12,925 nt of DNA, taken from positions 1 to 12,925 of the forward strand of contig JALOPT010000024.1 of the NCBI GenBank assembly GCA_025453715.1, read 5' to 3'. The translations under genes were made by a program, and so were the position numbers. Source of the stretch: Methanoregulaceae archaeon. Lineage in GTDB: Archaea; Halobacteriota; Methanomicrobia; Methanomicrobiales; Methanospirillaceae. Shown one piece after another: positions 7,170-12,778 of this stretch. The stretch's first letter is position 1. Each line of letters begins with the position of its first letter. The notes below the pieces were generated by a model, which was not told where the DNA came from, did no database searches, and worked only from the letters and a program-made list of their open reading frames with translations.

Positions 7170-7808
7170 TCACTCAATTAGGACCAGGCCAAACGATACC
7201 ACGTTGTCGTGGATAATCTTGCCATATTCCATATCTTTACAGGGGATCGTTGATAATTCCCATCCCACATTCCTTGCCGTTGCGAACACATCCATTCCCG
7301 CGGCCTCCATGCTCGGTCTGACAAGGTCCATATTGCGGCAGGTCCTCCGCATACTCTCGTCCACGGGCCCTCTGGCCTGTTCGGCAACACATTCCTCACA
7401 ATAAATGCAGGGATATCCGCCGAACCCGAATGCCTTATAGTAACCATCGTAGAAAGCGGTCTTTTCCACCTTGTGCACAAGGCGGTTGACGAATAGTATC
7501 AGGTCCTTGTAAAACCCGTGAAAATCTTTGGGGATCTCATCCGGGCCGAAATGATCATGACCAGGTACACCTTCAAACCGGAGCAGGATCCCAACCTCAT
7601 ATTCGTTGACCATCGCCCTTGTTTCAGCGGGTGATGGGGCATACGGTGGACAGGAGAGGTGTTTTGCATATCCCTTGCACCCGTACCTGCATTTAAACCG
7701 GACCCACTCTGAAACCACTACATCAGATGCCGCTATCCGTCGAGCCGTTACTCCCTGCTCTCCCGCAAGGGCCTCCAGCTTCCTCAGTTCATCATCCAGA
7801 TCGATCAT
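7170..7808 (-). CDS. DUF2284 family cysteine-rich predicted metal-binding protein
   Basis: This protein of about 212 residues belongs to the DUF2284 family, common in methanogens and anaerobes and of unknown function. Counting from the start used here, cysteines lie in CRYGCKGYAKHLSCPP (40, 44, 53) and CIYCEEC (134, 137, 140), with more at 157 and 190. The spacing suggests one or two Fe-S clusters or bound metal. There is no signal peptide or membrane segment, so it is cytoplasmic. Two starts compete. The ATG at 7808 follows AGGAAGGA by a few bases. The ATG at 7823 (five residues longer) would be nearly leaderless, given TTAATA at 7845-7850. It stands alone, converging with the helicase gene and separated from ribL by 111-126 bases that hold nothing else I recognise. 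Confidence 0.82.
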   Translation of the reverse strand: MIDLDDELRKLEALAGEQGVTARRIAASDVVVSEWVRFKCRYGCKGYAKHLSCPPYAPSPAETRAMVNEYEVGILLRFEGVPGHDHFGPDEIPKDFHGFYKDLILFVNRLVHKVEKTAFYDGYYKAFGFGGYPCIYCEECVAEQARGPVDESMRRTCRNMDLVRPSMEAAGMDVFATARNVGWELSTIPCKDMEYGKIIHDNVVSFGLVLIE

Positions 7809-7934
7809 GTAGTCCTTCCTCATCCGATTACTCAGGAGAGCTGGTATTAAGGATTTTGGGAAAAGGGGAGTTGTGAATAAATCTCAGCACCCGGGGGGTA
7901 TGATGGAGAAAGATCATTTGGAAATATTCCCTGG

Positions 7935-8369
7935 TCATGCATCCTGATCACAATCTGATCGCCGGAGTATTTCTGACACGATCAGGCGGGAACTGCAGAG
8001 GACACCTTCCGGACACCTGGTTATCCTGACCACGCGTGCATCAAGTGACTGTTGTGCAAGCTGCCGGACAAGCAGTTCCGTATCAAAGTGCTGGTTGAAC
8101 CCTATTGTTATTATATCCGGCCTGATCTCCCTGATTGGCCGGAACATGTCAACAGGGTCACCGAGGACAGCGTGGTCAACCGCACGGAGAGAGGCAACCA
8201 TAGTCCTCCGCTGTTCTTCCGGAATTACCGGCCGCGGTTTGTGCTTCACATTTGCGTCCCGGGCCACGATAACAAAGAGCTCGTCCCCAAGTTTCCGTGA
8301 TTCCTCGAGATAATAGATATGGCCAGGGTGTAACAGGTCAAACGTCCCGGTAGCCACGACACGGGTCAT
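7935..8369 (-). CDS. ribL: Archaeal FAD synthase (FMN adenylyltransferase)
   Basis: This 144-residue protein is a nucleotidyltransferase of the cytidylyltransferase-like fold, matching archaeal RibL, which adenylates FMN to FAD. It opens with VVATGTFDLLHPGHIYYLEE, where HPGH (14-17) is the nucleotide-binding motif. Further on come DANVKHKPRP and ITIGFNQHFD, then GVLCSSRLIVSEIL, where the SSxxI element replaces the usual ISST motif. Cys125 beside it and Cys140 recall the conserved C-terminal cysteines reported for the Methanocaldococcus enzyme. The length is normal for the family. The start overlaps the stop of the JAMM gene in ATGA and is preceded by GAGGTGATCC, an unusually long complement to the 3' end of archaeal 16S rRNA, so translation is probably strong and coupled. 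A glycerol-3-phosphate cytidylyltransferase is the main alternative, but less likely in this context. Confidence 0.88.
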   Translation of the reverse strand: MTRVVATGTFDLLHPGHIYYLEESRKLGDELFVIVARDANVKHKPRPVIPEEQRRTMVASLRAVDHAVLGDPVDMFRPIREIRPDIITIGFNQHFDTELLVRQLAQQSLDARVVRITRCPEGVLCSSRLIVSEILRRSDCDQDA

Positions 8370-8737
8370 GGGATCACCTCAATAGTCGCTGCAGTACCAT
8401 CGGCATGATAGCACCGCCAGTCTGACCGTGTATAGGGTAATCCAATAATGAAATGGATACGTCCGATACTTGGGAAAAACCGCAGGTCCGCGTCAGATGG
8501 CGAAAGGGCCCCGTTGGGATGGCTGTGAGCGCTGCCGGCGACATGCGGGTCAAGGGGCATCATGTCGTAGTGCAGGTTTGCATGGCCCTCACCACTCGTT
8601 GTTCCGGGTAGGAGGTTCAGCTCATTGATGATACCATCTTTCTCAAGTAATACCCCGACAAATTCGTTAGGATGGCTCTCAATGGCAACCTGGCACATCA
8701 GGTCCAGTAATTCAAGGCGTATTCCCCGGATATTCAT
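8366..8737 (-). CDS. JAMM (Mov34/MPN/JAB1) metalloprotease-like protein
   Basis: This compact 123-residue protein carries the full JAMM zinc-protease motif: Glu25 in NEFVGVLL, then AHSHPNGALSPSDAD with His71, His73, Ser81 and Asp84 in the HxHx7SxxD spacing. It should therefore be an active zinc isopeptidase-type enzyme. Archaeal relatives remove ubiquitin-like SAMP proteins or trim sulfur-carrier proteins; the substrate here is unknown. It is the minimal catalytic domain with no partner domain. A GGAGG at 8751-8755 lies 13 bases before the ATG, rather far but plausible. The stop overlaps the start of ribL in ATGA, so the protease and FAD synthase are made together. A 15-bp palindrome overlaps its TATA-like region. 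The fold and active site are secure; the biological role is not known. Confidence 0.87.
   Translation of the reverse strand: MNIRGIRLELLDLMCQVAIESHPNEFVGVLLEKDGIINELNLLPGTTSGEGHANLHYDMMPLDPHVAGSAHSHPNGALSPSDADLRFFPSIGRIHFIIGLPYTRSDWRCYHADGTAATIEVIP
8369..8381 (-). promoter_or_regulatory. Extended Shine-Dalgarno sequence deciding the ribL start
   Basis: On the minus strand, GAGGTGATCCC directly precedes the ATG of ribL, inside the end of the JAMM gene. Ten bases can pair with the GGATCACCTC tail of archaeal 16S rRNA. This fixes the ribL start and contrasts with the many genes here that lack any such site. Confidence 0.65.
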
Positions 8738-8784
8738 TATGGTGTCTGGTCCTCCAGATTACTGTTAATTCTGCTGATTTCCCG

Positions 8785-8799
8785 GGATATTAAATATCC
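8785..8799. promoter_or_regulatory. 15-bp perfect palindrome over the JAMM-ribL promoter
   Basis: GGATATTAAATATCC consists of two 7-base arms around one central A. On the minus strand it contains TTTAATAT, a good TATA-like box, centred about 55 bases before the JAMM ATG, which would leave a leader of roughly 29 bases containing the GGAGG. It lies 5 bases past the parvulin stop codon. A regulator bound here could block TBP; alternatively the symmetry may be chance in an AT-rich box. Confidence 0.45.
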
Positions 8800-8804
8800 A
8801 AGGG

Positions 8805-9086
8805 TTATTTCTGGCCGAGGATTTTAATCATATGATAGCCGAACTGTGTTTTTACTGGTCCGACGATTTCTCCTTCCTTCCCACCAAACGCAGCCTTCTC
8901 GAATTCCGGTACCATCATATTCTTCCCAAACCAGCCAAGGTCACCACATTTCTTTCCTGACGGGCATGTGGAGTACTTTTTCGCTAGTTCATCAAAGCTC
9001 TCACCATTATTCAGCCTTTTTTGCAGGTCCCGTGCCTGGTCTTCCGTCTTGACCAGGATATGTGCTGCATGCACCTGTCGCACCAT
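8805..9086 (-). CDS. Parvulin-type peptidyl-prolyl cis-trans isomerase (PpiC family)
   Basis: This 93-residue protein is a single parvulin domain, which catalyses cis-trans isomerisation of peptide bonds before proline. Family hallmarks run in order: VHAAHILVKTEDQA (His9), FDELAKKYSTCPSGKKCGDLGWF (Cys41 at the active site), MVPEFEKAAF, and GPVKTQFGYHMIKIL (His85). There is no signal peptide or lipobox, so unlike PrsA or SurA it should be a cytoplasmic stand-alone enzyme, as in other methanogen parvulins. The length equals that of E. coli Par10. No Shine-Dalgarno sequence is visible; a TTTTTAG on the minus strand at about 9108-9116 lies some 28 bases before the ATG, suggesting a leaderless transcript with its own promoter. 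It may be read through into the JAMM-ribL pair, 68 bases downstream. Confidence 0.92.
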   Translation of the reverse strand: MVRQVHAAHILVKTEDQARDLQKRLNNGESFDELAKKYSTCPSGKKCGDLGWFGKNMMVPEFEKAAFGGKEGEIVGPVKTQFGYHMIKILGQK

Positions 9087-9105
9087 GAGTATAGTAAAGG
9101 CGTGC

Positions 9106-9118
9106 GCGTTCTAAAAAG
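9106..9118 (-). promoter_or_regulatory. TATA-like box for the parvulin gene
   Basis: On the minus strand, CCTTTTTAGAAC ends about 24 bases before the ATG at 9086, the geometry of an archaeal leaderless promoter. The 112-base gap from 9087 to 9198 holds a second AT-rich stretch (ATTAAAAATAAT, about 9175-9186) that could serve instead with a longer leader. Confidence 0.4.
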
Positions 9119-9198
9119 GTTACTGGGTAGATACGGGTAAAATGGCTTTTCTTCAAGGTTGTTAATCCACGCGCATTATTTTTAATACCGCTGCAGAA

Positions 9199-10614
9199 TT
9201 AAAAAAAACCATCCTGTTCAAAACTCCGGCCAAACCGTATAGCCAGTTCCGCTTTGTACAGCTCCTTTCCAAGGTACGCAGCATGGTCGAGTAGTGATAC
9301 ATCACCATTTTTCAGAATTGTTGCAAAAATATCCTCCCATGAGCGCCCCTTTACAGCCCTTCCATTAATAACTGCGACGATCTGATCATCTTCAACACCA
9401 ATCCTGAAGTTCCCTTTCGGGTCGTATTGTAGTTCCCTATCCGGCTGATTAGCATACTCCAATGATTGAAAGGAAAGCGGGGGCTCCCTTCTCCTTCTTT
9501 TTTCCTTAAGAATGAGAAGATCAATTCCCAGGTCTTTCGGGTAAGGGCGGTCAGCAGCAAGGGCAACCATTTCTGTGGCAGTCCGCATCTCCCGGACTGA
9601 GCCTTTTGTCTTGTCGCTGTGTTCACTCGTAAAAATTACTGATGCCCCGGTCTCTTTCGCCATTCCGGCAAGAAGCGCATTCATACCGGGAGAGTCGGCA
9701 TCCAGTAATTCCACAACGTTCCCCGCTCCAAAGAAAACCGGGTACCTGCAGCGTTCCGGAAAAGCAGAAAGAGACCTGATAAGACCGGAACCAACCGGCT
9801 GGAGGAGCGGGTCAGCGATGATACAGGAGATCCCCGCAGCCTCGGCAAGCCTGACGTTCTCTTCAAGTAACTGCCCAGTCGGTACAATGACTGCGGCAAT
9901 ACCCGCATCAGCGACAGCTTTCCCGATAACAGGTATATTGCCATCGTGAAGGCTGAGGACAATATCTGCACGGAAAAGCCCTGCTGCGATCAGGACCGGG
10001 TCCTGCGTATCAATTGCAAGGGGGCCGGGCACTTCAGTAACCAGGGAAAAACACCGGGTAACATCATCCGGTGTTGCATCAAACCCGAACCCCAGGTCCA
10101 CAATATCCGCCCCGGACCGGAAGGCCTGCTCAACAGCGCCTCTTACGTCCTCATGCCGATGGGCATCCATGATTTCGGCAAGGACTTTGATCCTCGAAGA
10201 CCCGCCGATCCTGGTACCCCTGATAACATAGTCATAAGACGCATCCAGTTCGAGTTCATGGAGTTTCCGGCGGGCTTCATCACGTTTTACTGATGCGATA
10301 AAGTCATCAGCCGGGACTGACCGGGAAAGTGGCAGCGTATCCAGGGAGGATAGTACCATCGCGAGGTCCGCCGCATGTCGAGGCCCGAGATAAACAGGGA
10401 TGCCGGTCTCCTCCTCTACCGGAAGGAACGAGGCAGTGACCATACCGGATACGATTACCATATCGTAATCCCCTTTCTGTACCAGGTCACGGAGTGCAGC
10501 CGGGGTTAAAAATGAGGCAATTTCCCCGGTGACAACCACATCAGCGTCAAACCCGTAGGCAGCTTTCTTCACTGATTCGTAGGTTGCCGCACCGGTCGGG
10601 AGGAGAATACGCAT
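9199..10614 (-). CDS. Dihydropteroate-synthase-like protein (archaeal pterin biosynthesis)
   Basis: This 471-residue protein matches the archaeal dihydropteroate-synthase-related family. In methanogens this is thought to join the pterin diphosphate to the arylamine precursor of tetrahydromethanopterin. I read three regions. About 1-140 is an alpha/beta domain. About 145-370 is a pterin-binding TIM barrel: SGADIVDLGFGFDATPDD, LAIDTQDP, IIADPLLQPVGSG, then GASVIFTSEHSDKTKGSVREM. About 375-471 is a C-terminal domain with YDPKGNFRI and LLDHAAYLGKELYKAELAI, resembling DUF4346. The canonical bacterial enzyme is only about 280 residues, so both flanking domains are archaeal additions. A TTTTTAAT box about 27 bases before the ATG suggests a leaderless transcript. 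The family is secure; the substrate is inferred. Confidence 0.82.
   Translation of the reverse strand: MRILLPTGAATYESVKKAAYGFDADVVVTGEIASFLTPAALRDLVQKGDYDMVIVSGMVTASFLPVEEETGIPVYLGPRHAADLAMVLSSLDTLPLSRSVPADDFIASVKRDEARRKLHELELDASYDYVIRGTRIGGSSRIKVLAEIMDAHRHEDVRGAVEQAFRSGADIVDLGFGFDATPDDVTRCFSLVTEVPGPLAIDTQDPVLIAAGLFRADIVLSLHDGNIPVIGKAVADAGIAAVIVPTGQLLEENVRLAEAAGISCIIADPLLQPVGSGLIRSLSAFPERCRYPVFFGAGNVVELLDADSPGMNALLAGMAKETGASVIFTSEHSDKTKGSVREMRTATEMVALAADRPYPKDLGIDLLILKEKRRRREPPLSFQSLEYANQPDRELQYDPKGNFRIGVEDDQIVAVINGRAVKGRSWEDIFATILKNGDVSLLDHAAYLGKELYKAELAIRFGRSFEQDGFF
9201..9208 (-). terminator. Oligo-T tract at the end of the dihydropteroate-synthase-like gene
   Basis: Eight consecutive T on the minus strand encode most of the final Phe-Phe and run into the TAA stop. 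Archaeal RNA polymerase terminates at oligo-T without needing a hairpin, so this coding tract may double as the terminator. No stem was seen before it. Confidence 0.35.
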
Positions 10615-10657
10615 AAGTTCCCTTAATATCAGGGAGATTAAAAATTGATATGGTTAT
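10615..10657. promoter_or_regulatory. Compact 43-bp divergent promoter region
   Basis: This gap separates the divergent dihydropteroate-synthase-like and PHP genes. The minus-strand TTTTTAATC (about 10637-10645) is placed for a start near 10615, and the plus-strand CTTAATATC (10622-10630) for a start near 10652. Both mRNAs would then be leaderless or nearly so. A weak CCCT...AGGG inverted repeat (10620-10634) brackets the plus-strand box. Confidence 0.45.
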
Positions 10658-11326
10658 ATGCTCACCTGCGATCTCCATGTTCATACTAACTATTCCCGGG
10701 ATGGGGAAAGCAGTATAGAAGATATAATACACCGTGCGGAAGTAATCGGCCTTGATGCCATCGCAATCACCGACCATGATACTATTGACGGGGCAAGGGC
10801 GGCCCTTAAAATTTCCACAAAAGTCCTCATTATTCCGGGGATCGAGATCTCAACCAGGCAGGGCCACCTTATTGCCCTCGGGGTATTGACAGAATTCCCA
10901 AAAGGTCTGGATGTCATTGAAACGATTGCAATCGCACGTGAACAGGGGGCACTCCTCATTCTTCCTCACCCGTTTCACATGATGCGACATGGCGTTGCAC
11001 TTCATTTCAGGAGCGCACTCGGTTCGGTTGATGCTGTTGAGGTCTTCAACAGCAGGTATATCGTAGGTTCTGCCAACCGGAGAGCCGCGAAATTTGCAAA
11101 AAAACTTGGGAAACCCTGTGTCGGAGGGAGCGACGCACATAATGCCCGGTACGTGGGTTATGGGAAAACCCTTGTCAACGCAGCACCTGATGTACCATCA
11201 ATTCTTGGAGCAATCCGGAACGGGGAATCGGTTGCCACGGGAAGGATGACACCCCTCCGTACCTACACCCGCCAGTCGCTGAGAAACACATGGAAGAAAC
11301 TGAAACGCCGGGTATACCAAAAGTAA
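10658..11326 (+). CDS. PHP-domain metal-dependent phosphoesterase
   Basis: This 222-residue protein is a PHP-domain phosphoesterase of the TrpH/YciV type. The metal-binding set is complete: DLHVHTNYSRDG (His7, His9, Asp15), AITDHDTIDG (His40), PGIEIST (Glu63), ILPHPFH (His104) and GGSDAHN (Asp159, His161). Relatives cleave 3',5'-nucleoside bisphosphates or trim RNA 5' ends, or hydrolyse other phosphoesters; the substrate here is unknown. The C-terminus is strongly basic (RQSLRNTWKKLKRRVYQK), which might help nucleic-acid binding, but this part also overlaps the next gene. The stop lies 37 bases inside truA, so the two are very likely cotranscribed, consistent with an RNA-related role. There is no Shine-Dalgarno sequence; the gene appears leaderless from the compact divergent promoter. 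Confidence 0.87.
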   Translation: MLTCDLHVHTNYSRDGESSIEDIIHRAEVIGLDAIAITDHDTIDGARAALKISTKVLIIPGIEISTRQGHLIALGVLTEFPKGLDVIETIAIAREQGALLILPHPFHMMRHGVALHFRSALGSVDAVEVFNSRYIVGSANRRAAKFAKKLGKPCVGGSDAHNARYVGYGKTLVNAAPDVPSILGAIRNGESVATGRMTPLRTYTRQSLRNTWKKLKRRVYQK

Positions 11327-12135
11327 AACTGGCATTCCGTGTTGCCTACCGTGGCGACAATTTCAACGGCTCGCAGATGCAGCCAGGGTTGAGGACAGTC
11401 GAAGGAGAATTTATCGCTGCATGCCAGCGCGTCGGGCTTTTCGAGGACTGGCGGGATGCCTGTTTTGCTGCATCGGGTCGGACCGACCGGGGTGTGCATG
11501 CAACCGGCCAGGTCTTCTCATTCCTGACCGGGACCCCTTCCCGTGCTGTTGCGGCTCTGAACTTTCAGCTTCCTCCGGACTGCTGGTGTACCGGTTATAC
11601 ACTTGTCCCGCCGGGGTTTCATCCCCGCTATGATGCAAAATACCGGACATACCGCTATTTCTTCCGGGAGCAGGATCTTGATACTAAACGAATGGAAGCA
11701 GCAGCCACACTTTTCCTGGGGGTCCACGACTTTTCAGGTTTCGCACGGGTAGACAAGAAAAACCCTGAGCGGAAAGTCCTCGCAGCATCAATAGGGAGAG
11801 ACGAAGGAGTCATGTTCCTTGAGATAACTGCGGAGAGTTTCTTATGGCACATGGTACGTTGTATCGCATCAGCCGTGCGTGACATCGGGATGGGCACAAC
11901 TGATGAGGCCGGGATCAGAAGGAGACTTGAAGGGGATTATTCGGGAGGGATCCACCCTGCACCCCCTGATGGACTTGTACTCTGGGATGTAGTGTACAAT
12001 CTGCCTTTCACACCGTTACCCCAGGAGGCGAGGAGACTGGAAAAAATCAGGGAATGGCAGGGCTATCACAGGGTTATGACCGGGATATGCCGTATTTTTT
12101 CTGAACCTGAAACCCACCGTCGGGAAATGCCCTGA
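11290..12135 (+). CDS. truA: tRNA pseudouridine synthase A
   Basis: This 281-residue protein is TruA, which converts uridines at positions 38-40 of the tRNA anticodon arm to pseudouridine. Family features are FRVAYRGDNFNGSQMQPGLRTVEGE at the N-terminus, catalytic Asp66 in ASGRTDRGVHATGQV, the RTYRYFF strand near 116-122, and the C-terminal LEITAESFLWHMVRCI segment followed by GLVLWDVVY. The start is chosen as the only ATG before the conserved core; it adds about 11 residues to the usual archaeal start near VKLAFRVAY and overlaps the PHP gene by 37 bases. A non-ATG start closer to the core is possible, but none is obvious. A T6 tract at 12138-12143 just after the stop probably ends transcription. 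The assignment is very secure. Confidence 0.95.
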   Translation: MEETETPGIPKVKLAFRVAYRGDNFNGSQMQPGLRTVEGEFIAACQRVGLFEDWRDACFAASGRTDRGVHATGQVFSFLTGTPSRAVAALNFQLPPDCWCTGYTLVPPGFHPRYDAKYRTYRYFFREQDLDTKRMEAAATLFLGVHDFSGFARVDKKNPERKVLAASIGRDEGVMFLEITAESFLWHMVRCIASAVRDIGMGTTDEAGIRRRLEGDYSGGIHPAPPDGLVLWDVVYNLPFTPLPQEARRLEKIREWQGYHRVMTGICRIFSEPETHRREMP

Positions 12136-12137
12136 TA

Positions 12138-12143
12138 TTTTTT
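12138..12143 (+). terminator. Short oligo-T tract after truA
   Basis: Six T follow the truA stop within 3 bases. This is a plausible archaeal intrinsic terminator of the PHP-truA unit; no stem is evident. Confidence 0.35.
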
Positions 12144-12183
12144 CACTCATCTGCCCGGATAGACGAGAAGGATACCCTGTGAA

Positions 12184-12196
12184 AGAATACAATACC
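12184..12196 (+). promoter_or_regulatory. TATA-like box for the YkgJ-type gene
   Basis: AGAATACAATACC is centred about 30 bases before the ATG at 12220, consistent with a nearly leaderless transcript. It is a weak consensus match. Confidence 0.3.
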
Positions 12197-12219
12197 TGCG
12201 ACAGTGTATTGGTACATTG

Positions 12220-12705
12220 ATGAAATTTAACTGCACCCGGTGTGGAAAATGCTGCATGGTATCGGGCAGGCACATCCGCATTGAGCGCAAGCTTGGTGAA
12301 AGGGACTACTACTGCAGGGATTTGGTGTCAGGAAACCTTGCCGTAACCCATGTAGAGTCCCCCTACCTGCCGGTATTCAGGGAAAAAGGCGGGTACCTGG
12401 AAGGAGATGACCAGTGCCACTTCCTTATCAGGACAACGGATGGGTATGCATGCGTGGTGTACAATTCCCGCCCGGTATCATGCAGGGAATTTAAATGCTG
12501 CCGGATGCGGATATATCGTGGTGGGAAAAACCTAGCGGGGACAATTAAAGGCCGCCGCAGCCTTTCAACTACTGACCCGGACCTCGAAAAATTCTGGAAC
12601 GACCGCATCCGGTTACTCCGGATCGATGAGGATGGGCAGTGGGACATGAAAGTGAAAACACTGCTGGAAGATGCAGGGTATAACGTGGAATTATATACAT
12701 CGTGA
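12220..12705 (+). CDS. YkgJ family cysteine-cluster protein
   Basis: This 161-residue protein belongs to the YkgJ cysteine-cluster (putative zinc or iron chelating) family of unknown function. The N-terminal NCTRCGKCC (Cys5, 8, 11, 12) is the hallmark CxxCxxCC. It is followed by CHFL (66), CVVYNSRPVSCREFKCC (78, 88, 93, 94), matching the family pattern of C..iY..RP..CR.f.C. Cys32 is extra. The cysteine count and pattern are compatible with an Fe-S cluster or bound zinc. The ATG at 12220 is preferred over the in-frame TTG at 12217. There is no signal peptide. It sits 84 bases after truA, apparently with its own weak promoter, and ends before a T9 tract, so it is probably monocistronic. Confidence 0.83.
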   Translation: MKFNCTRCGKCCMVSGRHIRIERKLGERDYYCRDLVSGNLAVTHVESPYLPVFREKGGYLEGDDQCHFLIRTTDGYACVVYNSRPVSCREFKCCRMRIYRGGKNLAGTIKGRRSLSTTDPDLEKFWNDRIRLLRIDEDGQWDMKVKTLLEDAGYNVELYTS

Positions 12706-12718
12706 CTCCAAAAACCAA

Positions 12719-12727
12719 TTTTTTTTT
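12719..12727 (+). terminator. T9 terminator after the YkgJ-type gene
   Basis: Nine consecutive T lie 13 bases past the stop codon. This is the strongest oligo-T tract in the window and a good archaeal terminator candidate; it separates this gene from the downstream PorB-like gene. Confidence 0.55.
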
Positions 12728-12737
12728 CAATACTAAT

Positions 12738-12750
12738 AGGTTAATACCGG
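12738..12750 (+). promoter_or_regulatory. TATA-like box for the PorB-like gene
   Basis: TTAATACC at 12741-12748 would start transcription near 12770, leaving a leader of roughly 9 bases before the ATG at 12779. The whole gap from 12706 to 12778 is AT-rich, so the exact box is uncertain. Confidence 0.35.
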
Positions 12751-12778
12751 ATAATCTACAACTATAATACGGAATATA

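Noticed and set aside
7837..7926. Minus-strand small open frame of about 29 codons between ribL and the DUF2284 gene
   Set aside because: It has no Shine-Dalgarno site or recognisable sequence, and it overlaps the likely DUF2284 promoter.
10620..10634. CCCT...AGGG inverted repeat around the plus-strand TATA-like box
   Set aside because: The arms are only 4 bases with mismatches inside, so chance explains it; kept only as a note in the promoter entry.
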